Below are positions 18,001-25,615 of a stretch of 49,473 nt of DNA, piece by piece. A model generated the notes under the pieces. That model was given only the letters and a program-made list of their open reading frames with translations. It was not told where the DNA came from and ran no database searches. The stretch is from a virus: the IMG/VR virus record IMGVR_UViG_3300032116_000316, positions 1 to 49,473 of that record; one strand, 5' to 3'. Position 1 is the stretch's first letter, and the number at the start of each line of letters is the position of its first letter. The position numbers were made by a program, and so were the translations under genes.

Positions 18001-19380
18001 AGCTGTTATTTGCGATTTTTGCAATAAACTATTATCAGATGTTACTGTTAAAATATTTTGAGATACTCCTGTTGTTACATTATTTGATGTTCTAGAGCCA
18101 CTTATAAAAAATTTAATATAGTTTGCTTTAGATAAATTTTGTGTAAGTCTTGTATTAAAAGTTAAAGTATATTCCGTATTTTGTGTTACATCAATTGATT
18201 TGGATGTAAAGAAATTATATGCATTTGCACCATTACCATCTAATTTAACCGAATTAAATAAGAATGTTTGATTAAATGATGTTTGTAAATCATTTGATGA
18301 TGTTATCCAATAATTTTTAAAATTAAATTGGTCAAATATACCATAAAATTCTTCGTTCTTTGTAGTGGACTCTAAATCTTTTAATAATTCATTTGATTCT
18401 AATTGAATTTCTTGAATGAATTGATAATCCGCTAAATCGGATTGAGATTTTCTATAAATTTTTACTCTAGCAACATCACCAACAAATGTTTCTAAATCGC
18501 TTATTGTAATTTTTGCAAAAGAACCTGTTAAAGCCGTTTTTAAATTATCAACACCTTCTACATAATTAAAAGATGCTGTATATCTTGTATTATCAAAATC
18601 CGATACAACTCCATTTGGAGCATAGGGTGAAGCTACTCTTAAATTTGTTTTATTTACAACATCATCAGCTAATAATGATACACCTAAATCAGTAAACTCC
18701 ACATATGTTCCAGCTACAGATCCAGTCCAAGCACTATTATCTGTTGTTGTTACTAAATAAGATGTTGGTAAAGTATAATCTGAAAGTTTTGTACCAATTG
18801 TAGGAGTTTGTGCAGTTCCTACCGCAAAACCTTTTTGAATAATAGGTGTTACTATGTTACTAAAAATTGGTTTTACAATTTCGTTAATTGAAATTTCCGG
18901 TCTTCTATAAAATCTTACTCTATCTTCGTTTGCTAATAATCTATTAATTGTAAATTCTCTTTCCCACTTTAGGTTATAAACATTTTTCCATTCTTCTGGT
19001 ATTTGCTGTAATATTCCATTTTCATCAACATATGTTTTTAACTCACCTAAAATTGTAATTTTAGCATTTCCAATTGGAGTATCTTCATAAACATAAACAG
19101 CAATTAATTTTGATACACCTTCATAATATTCAGGTATACCATTACCGGGTTCATAATAAACTGGATTTCCGTTTACATCTAAAATTTCAATTTTAATTTC
19201 AGTTGATTCTTTTAAGTGTTCAGAACCCTCTATTAAGAATCCATTTTTACCTCCAGTGAAAATATCTTTAAACTCGGTAACTCTAAAATACTTAGAATTT
19301 ACATCCGTATCAGTAATGTATGTCTGAAATAAAGTTAAATTTTGTGTTAAAACTTCTGGGTATTTTTTTATTATCGCCAT
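12034..19380 (-). CDS. Giant tail fibre / receptor-binding protein with Peptidase_S74 chaperone end
   Basis: A 2448-residue virion fibre, the largest gene of the window. The N-terminal ~180 residues are likely the attachment part. The middle is a chain of Ser/Thr/Asn/Gly-rich beta domains. These include two Ig-like repeats (each with an I.V.P..V.. opening, near residues 950 and 1060). Downstream are two tandem copies of a longer domain (about 1330-1600), each with NEN(C/S)SI near the start and NPAT...GW...A(Q/E)IVY...TQS(I/L)S(V/I)QF near the end. A glycine/serine-rich shaft follows. The last ~120 residues are an intramolecular chaperone of the Peptidase_S74 family: RNTSARRFKEEI holds the Ser/Lys autocleavage pair, then a terminal coiled coil. 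Self-release of the chaperone after trimer folding is known for this family. Receptor specificity is unknown. Confidence 0.92.
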   Translation of the reverse strand: MAIIKKYPEVLTQNLTLFQTYITDTDVNSKYFRVTEFKDIFTGGKNGFLIEGSEHLKESTEIKIEILDVNGNPVYYEPGNGIPEYYEGVSKLIAVYVYEDTPIGNAKITILGELKTYVDENGILQQIPEEWKNVYNLKWEREFTINRLLANEDRVRFYRRPEISINEIVKPIFSNIVTPIIQKGFAVGTAQTPTIGTKLSDYTLPTSYLVTTTDNSAWTGSVAGTYVEFTDLGVSLLADDVVNKTNLRVASPYAPNGVVSDFDNTRYTASFNYVEGVDNLKTALTGSFAKITISDLETFVGDVARVKIYRKSQSDLADYQFIQEIQLESNELLKDLESTTKNEEFYGIFDQFNFKNYWITSSNDLQTSFNQTFLFNSVKLDGNGANAYNFFTSKSIDVTQNTEYTLTFNTRLTQNLSKANYIKFFISGSRTSNNVTTGVSQNILTVTSDNSLLQKSQITANFQSEQIDNAKLYVEVKGLGWHLSDVSLRASQESSFSPNEISFVQPIPRTLPRETFDFRFQFYDINNNYIPVLVEESKTFDGGNLNVINKDLQLIPSSLYFQFDSGSGFGNPVPPTTIFIDIVKSYLTGSVNFTSRSFDFFNNELSQSQYTPGQFPGLLLDRELDTVRLTVENFTGSREDIPVQFIEFTGECEGVTDTIVITRVVDGKGGVNFEIRPYRGTTIRNNDPSGSLEVQAIRIDGINEINLRAGLPSGRSLVQMHVLSGSKYLLLSEASASGFLKGVYPGVSGSKELNYNATFNRDSIDGQRTIYLIPSSSINYSASILTTLTLTDLLDGLDAGVFVYDNDTFTINPRLSNTFTPPSASATASFYRRGTNLYPISASVFVFPSMSINKDFVPEYWMYYYTSSVNADISVVATDDNNFIIPSLPLGSYVRSPLSQSKTLTVTATYLEPYSSESVNVTKVFSIVPEGKPGDETIIYEVSPAVVNLNANSRGIVTSYSASITDIKIKQGSRYLSFTSSRVAGTFWVAQSSITGSSITPGTVLNSLSPIGFNADNTGSLRIGPASDMTQLSGSVTYNLEIQPYYTSSVYTGSFVQQYNKTLEGAPPIQIVISPTSVAIPADEVGYISTYTNANTTITVKEGDDFLTFTTRSVAPGTWRINSVETRNSGIWNIRTGSLSSSSLSTATLNFNRFDYPYVSGSAVYTIQVYPFALGAGHLYTSSIYQRTQTFTKNVAPPNARNVDLKATYETVNFDRDGVVTAPLDPITLTATATNTTGAVWFQFFKDDIDYSGIVGEDAPNSKYATLEVGGGDITGPGENSTWTVRIRDGNNASTAPIRAQSSLTIVGVKAGADAYKLSATNENCSITGDLWDKTLTGTGIKITTFKGINQLNNTSSYVPSQEVYDYLGNFIGNLGFSSASIFSKPGFVTMSGAVGSPIGETKFPPSNPATIGDLYDWDGWATNTSAQIVYKVDYEKARQIDFVTQSISVQFTPPAPYDVKMQNENSSIVYRVSGELEFGSTSNIIRVYRGNQELTHRPTGWGTTQRDAYGNWGYKNQCQVEIYSKSSHITLGGALAPNSLVPGNPATFPGIVGWTDPDSNPTAEIVYEINCEGRQLLYKTQSLSIQFEGAVGPGIVMRGEWSNQTDYIGQVETTNNRRDAVIYNAVPGTTNYYAAVSGSGPNTYVNPTTSTFYVGASPPGGFNLIGAKQPDTQPDFWEFLGQEEFFVAAKIAIFEESYVKNTINVGTVNGTGAFANIVIAGGRTDPYIAIGQNATVGTSGTAGTTLNPGGNYTTGQAVIGYARPGIFLGIYEQPIGSGGTTGRFSIVNGAQDRYLKWNGSGLEIAGDITVTGGNAATQNAVSGSVASGSATSIGVAAVQTAVAVNALSGSLGAMAAINSINSGNATTFIGPGVIVANMFAGTAIQSTNYVAGSHPYFSSVGTFINLAGSSIRTQGFAVDSSGNAYFRGNINGASGIFRDSVQVGTGSAGVALLLDANGTGSLVGPNFALRHTGLSVTDVTMSGKVFATAGEIGNWEVDENQNLKDNGNRIFLNPNLPGIELKTAGVTQLKINAGTLTNLAGGTLNISSVSFSDSDNFTSGVTLNEVYEISAGTFTVTGGTYFDSVVTYPSFYDFIYSNNRTGYVNAYWGYHIYKVSDSSLVATGYIASTYWNGGVGEYSSTINGYSGNFSFTAPEEASTQYELKWFIEVEGYQYLTGGGFGGDTFNVYFYINTPAIGASKNIDVTELTNDGIQIATSQTRYIKLERNSALPILSGQGRITLVGDGTNSILGLSGTTGGTAIDIAASTGKIAMNGNNIELGSGAINWNPGGNSGIITTYVDGGVRPAIILNNVGSPGGGTIRGMEISLSTWRVGRNTSARRFKEEIEDWQHPSILDAVNNVPIRTYYWKIDKDAEKRPQQIGIIAEELEAGGLEEYVDYDWFEDPDNPEGPKKWMTSGIAKQELVFVLWKAVQELSQKVKDLENKLNS

Positions 19381-19400
19381 TAAGTTATTTGATTATATAA

Positions 19401-19409
19401 AATAAATAT
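19401..19409 (-). promoter_or_regulatory. Promoter-like motif, variant ATATTTATT
   Basis: Eight of nine bases match the recurrent motif, 20 bases before the fibre ATG at 19380. The same variant lies before the gene at 27566. Confidence 0.4.
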
Positions 19410-19432
19410 TGAGATTATTTTTTATCTCAATA
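19407..19432. promoter_or_regulatory. Inverted repeat TATTGAGAT / ATCTCAATA between divergent genes, candidate operator
   Basis: A perfect 9-base inverted repeat (19407-19415 and 19424-19432) with an 8-base A/T spacer sits in the 89-base gap between the fibre gene (minus) and the ribbon-helix-helix gene (plus). Ribbon-helix-helix proteins bind paired half-sites and often control their own promoter, so this is a natural candidate operator for both genes. A hairpin in the mRNA is the alternative. It is not a terminator for either flanking gene because transcription diverges here. Confidence 0.45.
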
Positions 19433-19469
19433 ATTATATATAGAATTCTAAAGAAAACTAAAGAACTAT

Positions 19470-19646
19470 ATGAAAAAATACGCAATGATACAAATTGATG
19501 CCGAAATACATCAATTATTAAAGGATTTTTGTAAAGAGAAAGGATATAAAATAAATGGGCTTGTGGAAACCCTTATAAAAGAAAAAGTGGAATCCGTTAA
19601 AAAGATTCCACCAAAAAATATATTACCAGTTAATTCTAAAACTTAA
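19470..19646 (+). CDS. Ribbon-helix-helix DNA-binding protein, only plus-strand gene
   Basis: A 58-residue protein with the layout of an Arc/MetJ-type regulator. A short strand (YAMIQID, residues 4-10) precedes helix A (EIHQLLKDFCKEKG) and helix B (KINGLVETLIKEKV), ending in a basic tail. The strand-helix-helix pattern with I-D-x-E-I-H is typical of the fold. It is transcribed opposite to every other gene of the window, diverging from the giant fibre. Its last 11 bases overlap the 3' end of the convergent SbcD-SbcC gene. It could repress the fibre operon or act as an early/late switch. No DNA target is proven; the nearby inverted repeat is the obvious candidate. Confidence 0.8.
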   Translation: MKKYAMIQIDAEIHQLLKDFCKEKGYKINGLVETLIKEKVESVKKIPPKNILPVNSKT

Positions 19647-22600
19647 TCTTAGAGAATCCGTGCTCTTTCTTAATCTCAATCAATCCATCCACAATATCTC
19701 TCATTTGTTCCAAGTGAGAAATTACCCAAATAAAATCAAATTGAGTTTTTAGATATTGCATCATCATAAAGAGAGAAGATAAGTTATCTGCATCTAAAGT
19801 TCCGAATCCTTCATCTATTACTAAGAAGTTAGGTCTAGGAAGTCCGCATATGTTAATTAGAGCCACTCTAATCGCTAGTCCCGATATGAACTTCTCCATA
19901 CCACTACACATCTCTAGAGTCCACTCCTGGTCTTCATAAACGATTTTAGCATTAATGTTCTTTCCATCCGTATCCATTAAAAGAGAGAAATCCACAACCT
20001 GTGCTAAGATATTATTCACTTCGTTCTCAATAACCGGCATTGCTTTAGAAATTAATTCATAAGGAACACCATCCTTCTTTACCGCATCTAAGTAGTAAGT
20101 GTAAAGGTTACTTTTAGATTCCAATTCCTTAACTTCTTCCATTTGTTTCTTTGTAGAATCAATGAAAGCCTGAATAGAACCTATCTTCATTGTAGATGCC
20201 GTAATCTTTTTGTTTAATTCCGTAATCTTTTTATCAACTTCTTTTTTATCAAACTCTAATAATTTGATTTGGTTGTTTATTTCTATATTCTTTTGGATAG
20301 TTGCTTCACTTTCATAGTACTTTGCTATATCAGCTTCAGTAGTATCTAATTGATTTTGGAGTAACTGCTTTTGAGTTTCCAATGTTCCCAATTCCGCTTC
20401 AGCCTTTTCTCTAACCACAACCCCTTTATGATATTTGTTACGAAGTTCTACCAACTTAGTCCAAACATCATCTACTTCTGAATATGGTTCAGTACTCTTA
20501 ATTAACATTTGGTGTGATAAATTAAGAACTTCTAATTGAGATTCTTGTGTTTTAACAATTTCTTTAGTTGCAATAGCATCCTTAACAAATACATTGTTCA
20601 TACAAAACTGACAATTTGGGTCATACTCATGTTGTTCCAAATGTTTAAGTTTCTCTAAATTAGATTCGTATTGAGATTCCAATTTATCTATTTGCGTTTG
20701 TATATCTGCTATCTTACCCTTAGCCAAATCCCATTCTTTTTTAGCATCATCAATATCCATTCCGTTTACTACTGCATGTTGGTTGATTGATTGGGATACC
20801 TCTCCTAATAACTCACCATATTCGTTTATTTTGCTTCTTTTACTTTCCTTATCAGTTTCATTGGTTTGGATTTTGGATTCAATAGTGCTCTTAGAAACAC
20901 CCAATGCTTTGATATCTAACTTAGTATCAATTGGTGTTAGGGATTCCTTTAAATCAGATATTCCGTTTTGAATTCCTTCTTTATCTTTGTTTAAAGTTTT
21001 AGATTGGGATTCCAAGTCGGATAACTCTTTTTTGGTTTCTTTTAAGTCGGTCTCTTTTTGGGCTAATTCAGTCGTAAAATCCGTCCTTTTGAAATTTCTG
21101 ATTAGTACGGCCACTTCCTTAATCTCATTTGATGCAGCCTCATACAGCTTATCAAATATGTCCAATCCCATAAATTGTGCAAGTAAGTCCTTCCTTTCCG
21201 ATTGTGATTTATCAATGAATAGAGCATTGTTACCTTGCAAACTTAGTGCAGTCATAACGAAATCTTCATACCTTCCCACATATCCTTCAATGACTTGGTT
21301 TGTATCTCTACGTTCCGTTCCGTTTAAGGATTCCGTTACCCCATCTACCACTCTCCAAAATTGTACATCTACCTTTACGTTCTTTCCCTTATTAATAGTA
21401 CGTGCTTCCCTACGGATGAAGTATTGTACACCTTCTACTTCAAAATCTAATTGGCAATGGAAGTCAGCCTTTCTATTGTTCATAATGTGAGATGCCTTAT
21501 AGGCTCTACTACACTTATCGAACAGGCAGAATGATATTGCGTCAAACAAAGATGATTTACCTGCTGCGTTTGGTGCGAATAATCCCATCAGTCCGTTTAC
21601 TTTGCTGAAGTTAATTACATTATCTTCACCATATGAGAACATATTAGAGAATTCAAATCTTACCGGCTTCCATTTTACGTTTCTTGTCAGTTCATCTAAT
21701 TCTATCCTTCCGTTTATCTCTTTGTTAAGGGATTGTATGCCTTGGATTTCTTCATCAGTCACAAATGGCATCATCCTTCCTATGTAATCCGTTATTAAGG
21801 AGTTTTGGTAGGTTATATCCGTAATATCTTCTAACTCTAATTGATTATCTCTATCACCGGTCTTTTTCTTTGCCAATGAATCAGTACGAATTGTTGTAAA
21901 GTCCTCAACACCATACTTCACTTTGATTTCGGTGATTGCTTTCTTAGTATCAACCGCATCGGTATTAGAGAATCTTACCCTAAGCCTTGGATACAAAGGT
22001 AAATCAGTAACGTCAGGTACAACTCCTCCGATAATATCCATAGTGTAGTACCCATAATCATTTTTAATATCAACTTCTTCATATGTTAATGTTTCTAAAT
22101 CCCAAACTAAGAAACCATGCTTATCTAAAGTTTCTCCAAAGTTTTGTTGCACCAACGAACCTGCGTAAACACACTTACAACCTTTAGGGGAGATTAGTTC
22201 TTGTCTTTTGTGGATATCACCTAACAATGCTAAATGGAAACCATCAAACATATCGGTTGTGAAATGACGAGAAGATACAACGTATCCTACATCAGTTTGA
22301 GAATGGTCAACAGGTCCGTGGAAAAGTGCAACTTTTAATCGTGCGGATGAAAGACTGAAATCATCAGCCATTATCCAATTATCTTTATTATCAAAAATAC
22401 TAAATACTGAAAATGCTACTCCATCTAACCAAAATGTTTGTGTATCTTTTAGATAGTGGAAGTTTTCTAAATTCAAAGCCTCTACGATTGGAGTTAATAC
22501 ATCCAAACGGTCAGAGTTATTCATATTACAATCGTGATTACCAGCGATTAGGATTGTAGGACAGTGTTTTGTACATTCGGTAAACAACCAACTAATCTCT

Positions 22601-22788
22601 TTCACCAATTCAGGTGACATTTCTAATTTAGCATGTGCAATATCGCCTGCCAAATAAATGATTGAATCTTCCGTACCTCTACTACGGATTTCTTCAAACA
22701 TCTTTTCAAATACACCTCTAAATTCTTTGTGCCTCTTTACGTTACGGATGTGTATATCCGCTATATGATAAATTCTTTTTAAATTCAT
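19636..22788 (-). CDS. SbcD-SbcC (Mre11-Rad50, T4 gp47-gp46) single-chain fusion
   Basis: Recombination/repair nuclease-ATPase of 1050 residues carrying both subunits in one chain. The N-terminal metallophosphatase half (about 1-340) has ADIH (10-13), AGDIAH (47-52), GNHD (83-86), FHGPVD (156-161) and GDIHK (190-194). The C-terminal Rad50-like half starts near 375 with Walker A GLFAPNAAGKSS (402-413). A long coiled coil follows with a zinc-hook CQFC (726-729). The ABC signature region is CSGMEKFISGLAIR (961-974) and Walker B is FLVIDEGFGTLD (988-999). In T4 these are two genes, gp47 and gp46, needed for recombination-dependent replication. The start overlaps the primase stop by 4 bases (ATGA). 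Confidence 0.95.
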   Translation of the reverse strand: MNLKRIYHIADIHIRNVKRHKEFRGVFEKMFEEIRSRGTEDSIIYLAGDIAHAKLEMSPELVKEISWLFTECTKHCPTILIAGNHDCNMNNSDRLDVLTPIVEALNLENFHYLKDTQTFWLDGVAFSVFSIFDNKDNWIMADDFSLSSARLKVALFHGPVDHSQTDVGYVVSSRHFTTDMFDGFHLALLGDIHKRQELISPKGCKCVYAGSLVQQNFGETLDKHGFLVWDLETLTYEEVDIKNDYGYYTMDIIGGVVPDVTDLPLYPRLRVRFSNTDAVDTKKAITEIKVKYGVEDFTTIRTDSLAKKKTGDRDNQLELEDITDITYQNSLITDYIGRMMPFVTDEEIQGIQSLNKEINGRIELDELTRNVKWKPVRFEFSNMFSYGEDNVINFSKVNGLMGLFAPNAAGKSSLFDAISFCLFDKCSRAYKASHIMNNRKADFHCQLDFEVEGVQYFIRREARTINKGKNVKVDVQFWRVVDGVTESLNGTERRDTNQVIEGYVGRYEDFVMTALSLQGNNALFIDKSQSERKDLLAQFMGLDIFDKLYEAASNEIKEVAVLIRNFKRTDFTTELAQKETDLKETKKELSDLESQSKTLNKDKEGIQNGISDLKESLTPIDTKLDIKALGVSKSTIESKIQTNETDKESKRSKINEYGELLGEVSQSINQHAVVNGMDIDDAKKEWDLAKGKIADIQTQIDKLESQYESNLEKLKHLEQHEYDPNCQFCMNNVFVKDAIATKEIVKTQESQLEVLNLSHQMLIKSTEPYSEVDDVWTKLVELRNKYHKGVVVREKAEAELGTLETQKQLLQNQLDTTEADIAKYYESEATIQKNIEINNQIKLLEFDKKEVDKKITELNKKITASTMKIGSIQAFIDSTKKQMEEVKELESKSNLYTYYLDAVKKDGVPYELISKAMPVIENEVNNILAQVVDFSLLMDTDGKNINAKIVYEDQEWTLEMCSGMEKFISGLAIRVALINICGLPRPNFLVIDEGFGTLDADNLSSLFMMMQYLKTQFDFIWVISHLEQMRDIVDGLIEIKKEHGFSKIKF

Positions 22789-23720
22789 ATATTATTTAGT
22801 TTTGCCATCATCAAGTCTTCCCACGAAGTTTCTTTGGCATCTTTTAAAATTTCATTTACTTTTTGAAAACCCATCTCACCAGCATCTTTATCGGTTGGAA
22901 TGATATTACGAACTCTTATACCATTCTTCATAAACCAATCAGTATGTTTAGTGGAATCTTCAACGGCATCAGAATCTAACATAATCGTTACATCCTTAAC
23001 ACCTTTCTCTAATATTTTATTCTTTAATTTACTTAGCAAGAACTTGCCTAATAACGGAATTACATTTCTCTTTACCGAGAATGAATCAAATACACCTTCA
23101 ACGAGGGTAATTGGTTCGTTCCAATTAATCATATTCTCAAATACAATTACATCTCTGCTAATTGGTGGGTTCTTATACTTCATTTTATCATCTTCATAGA
23201 ATGAACGAGCTACAAAGTAATTAAGGTCACCATTATCATCGTAAGAAGGTATAATAACTCTGCCACCATAAAGTCCATCTTCACAATATCCGATGTTATA
23301 CTTTACAATATCAGCTTTAGTGATACCCCTTTTATTTAAATAGTGTATAGCTTGATTATATGAAGGATTGATACCCTTTGGTTTGAAGTATAGTTGTTTA
23401 AATTCTTTTGGTAGTTGTAATTTGGCTACATATTCCTCTTTGGAATCGTATTCAGGTTCGTCACCATATACATCCTTTACAACTGCTATATCCCTAAGGT
23501 CTACATTTAATTTACGAAGAAGTGAACTTATACTTCTACCCTTAGAATCACATACCCAACAATGCCATCTTTGAGTATCTAAGTTTACTTGCAACTTCTT
23601 TTTGTGGTGGTTACAAAACGGACAATGGTGTGCCTGCTCATTTCCCTTTAAGGATGAACCCACTCCTAATGCCGAGTCTAATATGGTGATTATTTTTAAT
23701 TTGTTTCTACCCGATAGCAT
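22785..23720 (-). CDS. DNA primase, zinc finger + TOPRIM (T4 gp61-like)
   Basis: A 311-residue primase that makes RNA primers for lagging-strand synthesis. The N-terminal CHC2-type zinc finger is visible as CPFC (33-36) and CWVC (54-57). The TOPRIM core shows LVEGVFDS (206-213) with the catalytic glutamate and IMLDSDA (246-252) with the DxD pair. The length fits T4 gp61 (342) and it lacks a helicase domain, so a separate helicase should be encoded elsewhere. The gene is coupled to the SbcD-SbcC fusion. Confidence 0.93.
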   Translation of the reverse strand: MLSGRNKLKIITILDSALGVGSSLKGNEQAHHCPFCNHHKKKLQVNLDTQRWHCWVCDSKGRSISSLLRKLNVDLRDIAVVKDVYGDEPEYDSKEEYVAKLQLPKEFKQLYFKPKGINPSYNQAIHYLNKRGITKADIVKYNIGYCEDGLYGGRVIIPSYDDNGDLNYFVARSFYEDDKMKYKNPPISRDVIVFENMINWNEPITLVEGVFDSFSVKRNVIPLLGKFLLSKLKNKILEKGVKDVTIMLDSDAVEDSTKHTDWFMKNGIRVRNIIPTDKDAGEMGFQKVNEILKDAKETSWEDLMMAKLNNI

Positions 23721-23746
23721 ATTTTAGATTATATCCACAAAAACTA

Positions 23747-23755
23747 CGTAAATAT
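23747..23755 (-). promoter_or_regulatory. Weak promoter-like motif (ATATTTACG)
   Basis: Seven of nine bases match the recurrent motif, 26 bases before the primase ATG. It may be chance in A/T-rich sequence. Confidence 0.2.
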
Positions 23756-23785
23756 ACAACATTTTTCGGATATATCCAAATTATT

Positions 23786-23989
23786 TTAGCCCCAATTTGA
23801 ATTTTTAACATCGGATAAGAAATCTGCCAAAAATTGAAGTTTATTTGCAATTTCTTGTCTAGGTTTATCCGATAATACCATACCTTTAAGGTCTATTAGT
23901 GATGCAGCTGCAATAGAATGTGCATCATCTTTTGAGTTTAAATATGCATCTGAAATGCCATATTTTTTACAAATTTCAGTAAGTGTCAT
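23786..23989 (-). CDS. Small protein of unknown function
   Basis: A 67-residue protein. The sequence MTLTEICKKYGIS followed by alternating hydrophobic helices suggests a compact helical domain, perhaps with a helix-turn-helix-like start, but I do not recognise it. It lies between the GIY-YIG nuclease and the primase, 12 bases after the former, and a 65-base gap follows before the primase. The replication-region context is the only functional hint. Confidence 0.6.
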   Translation of the reverse strand: MTLTEICKKYGISDAYLNSKDDAHSIAAASLIDLKGMVLSDKPRQEIANKLQFLADFLSDVKNSNWG

Positions 23990-24001
23990 AACGTGTGTTT
24001 A

Positions 24002-24409
24002 TTAATATATATCCTTTCGGAAGAATTTTCCTAAGATATTTTCGTTTAAGGAATTAGGGTCAGATAAGACTTCCATCTTAAACTGCCACCAAACTTCCCA
24101 ATAAGTCAATGATTTTTTAGAAAAGCAAAATTGTATAATTTCTCTTTCAAAGTCCTCAGCTCTACCTTCTTTTATTTCGTTTTTAATCCATTCGTTTGAT
24201 GAATAGTACTTCTCCCAATCGGATGCTTTACGAACTACTCTTTTACGAACCTTTCCCTTTAGAGGTTTTAGGCGGCGGACTTGATTTAATGATTTTTTAC
24301 CAATATAGGTTTTACCAGTAGGGATGTGTGTAATCTTATAGACAAAACCTATCGCACCCTCTGGAGTGTTTTCTTCTGTAACATTATTTCCCTTAAATTT
24401 CCAAGACAT
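24002..24409 (-). CDS. GIY-YIG family endonuclease
   Basis: A 135-residue single-domain nuclease. GFVYKI (21-26) supplies the GIY-equivalent tyrosine and TYIGKKS (34-40) the YIG element. SDWEKYYSSNEW (63-74), the glutamate in YWEVWW (103-108) and the asparagine in LNENILGK (121-128) fit the remaining conserved positions of phage GIY-YIG nucleases. There is no extra DNA-binding domain as found in I-TevI. It may be a resident phage nuclease or a small homing enzyme. The genes on either side are not visibly interrupted, so insertion as a recent mobile element is not evident. The stop of the preceding gene is 3 bases upstream. Confidence 0.83.
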   Translation of the reverse strand: MSWKFKGNNVTEENTPEGAIGFVYKITHIPTGKTYIGKKSLNQVRRLKPLKGKVRKRVVRKASDWEKYYSSNEWIKNEIKEGRAEDFEREIIQFCFSKKSLTYWEVWWQFKMEVLSDPNSLNENILGKFFRKDIY

Positions 24410-24412
24410 TAA

Positions 24413-24604
24413 TTATTTCTTTGTAATACTATCAGAGTATTTCTTTTCATTTAATGTACCACCTCTAGCTTTAAATAATGCTTTATCATCTTTAGATAAA
24501 TTAAGACCACCATCAGCTTCAATTTTTGTTTTATCTCCACCTTTGGTATCAGCCTTTCCAGTTTTTGGAAGGGATTTTTCGTACATTTCTAAAATACTTG
24601 CCAT
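24413..24604 (-). CDS. Small conserved phage protein, probably virion-related
   Basis: A 63-residue charged protein beginning MASILEMYEKSLPKTG and containing DGGLNLSKDDKALFKARGG near the middle. I recall similar short proteins beside structural genes in uncultured Bacteroidota phages, but function is unknown. It has its own promoter-like motif 22 bases upstream and lies directly after a 313-residue structural gene. Confidence 0.65.
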   Translation of the reverse strand: MASILEMYEKSLPKTGKADTKGGDKTKIEADGGLNLSKDDKALFKARGGTLNEKKYSDSITKK

Positions 24605-24626
24605 TTTATATAATATTAGTTTCCAG

Positions 24627-24635
24627 TATAAATAT
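24627..24635 (-). promoter_or_regulatory. Promoter-like motif ATATTTATA
   Basis: Exact copy, 22 bases before the ATG at 24604. It would drive the 63-residue gene and possibly the following nuclease and replication genes. Confidence 0.5.
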
Positions 24636-24639
24636 AACC

Positions 24640-25581
24640 TTATGTATCAAAACGAATGATAAAATTTAATGGATAATCAGGTAAACACTTTATAGGTTGT
24701 GGTAATTTTGCGATAGCAATCATATCCAAATTATTATCATATAATCCAATTGTGGTAATAAATGGTGCTAAATAAGAACCAGTTGGGTCTAAAGAACTAC
24801 TGTACTCATAATCATCAAAACTACCATAAATATCTTTATTTACCACAGATTGGTATGGATATTTTGAATCTCTAATCCATTTAACGCCGGCATCATAATA
24901 AGATGATGTAACTAAATCTCCTATTCTAGTAGAACCAGGTCTTTGAATAATTTCAGTTTTTTTACTCCCCCCATCTTCATAAACCGCAGATGGGTTTTGT
25001 GAAACATTAAATTCACTTTCCAATACTGAAATAAATACTTCATTTTCGTATATGGTTTTTGTAGAACGATAATTTAATGTGAATTGAGAAAATACAGATT
25101 GAGAAACTATATCTCTTGTCATTACTATTAAACCTCTATCGTAAAAAATATTTCCAGCAACATTACTTCCAGAATCTAATAAATTAGAGTAACCATCATC
25201 AGTATAAATTTTTCCAGTTTGTTCATCTTGCAATTCAACAGTACCATTTTTTATACCCTCACCATAATATTTTTGAGGAATACTAAATATAGTAATATCA
25301 TCATTTATAACTCTTTCATTAGTGGATGCATATGATTTTCTTCTACCAACTTCAAACAAAACAGAAGCAGTAGCTGAATTTGTGTAAAATTGAGATTTGA
25401 TAGATTCGTAAATTACTTTTTTATTGAATCCTTGACTTTTTTCATCGTTATCAATATCAATTAATGTATTATTTGGGTTTTTACCAAATATAGGGTAGAC
25501 ATCGTTTTCATCCAATGTCCATTCTTTATAAACCTTTAAAGGTCTATTAATTATATCTGATTTTGGGATTTCCTTAAACAT
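24640..25581 (-). CDS. Virion structural protein, paralogue of the next gene upstream
   Basis: A 313-residue beta-rich protein. It shares three blocks with the 421-residue protein at 25660-26925: NIFYDRGLIVMT against GLFYPDRGIIVLN, SEFNVSQNPSAVYEDG against REFNYSNNPTYIDADG, and FITTIGLYDNNLDMIAIAK against YITTIGLYNDANELIAVAK. The two are therefore diverged copies, with the larger one carrying an N-terminal extension. The ITT(I/V)GLY...AVAK ending is one I associate with structural proteins of marine T4-like phages. Tail tube, neck or capsid decoration roles are all possible. A terminator and a promoter-like motif separate it from its paralogue. Confidence 0.75.
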   Translation of the reverse strand: MFKEIPKSDIINRPLKVYKEWTLDENDVYPIFGKNPNNTLIDIDNDEKSQGFNKKVIYESIKSQFYTNSATASVLFEVGRRKSYASTNERVINDDITIFSIPQKYYGEGIKNGTVELQDEQTGKIYTDDGYSNLLDSGSNVAGNIFYDRGLIVMTRDIVSQSVFSQFTLNYRSTKTIYENEVFISVLESEFNVSQNPSAVYEDGGSKKTEIIQRPGSTRIGDLVTSSYYDAGVKWIRDSKYPYQSVVNKDIYGSFDDYEYSSSLDPTGSYLAPFITTIGLYDNNLDMIAIAKLPQPIKCLPDYPLNFIIRFDT

Positions 25582-25596
25582 TAATTTTGTGTTTTA

Positions 25597-25605
25597 TATA
25601 AATAT
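25597..25605 (-). promoter_or_regulatory. Promoter-like motif ATATTTATA
   Basis: Exact copy, 15 bases before the ATG at 25581 and just after the hairpin terminator at 25616-25637. The terminator-promoter pair marks a transcription-unit boundary and is the best single argument that this motif is a promoter. Confidence 0.55.
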
Positions 25606-25615
25606 TTCTTAAACG

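Noticed and set aside
19407-19432. Inverted repeat as an intrinsic terminator
   Set aside because: The T run is in the loop rather than after the stem, and flanking genes diverge from this point.
20987-21490. Plus-strand frame of 167 residues
   Set aside because: It lies wholly within the well-supported SbcD-SbcC gene and has no domain or upstream signal; an antisense shadow.
24002-24409. GIY-YIG gene as a recent homing insertion
   Set aside because: It lacks a separate DNA-binding domain, is spaced like its neighbours, and no interrupted gene is visible beside it.
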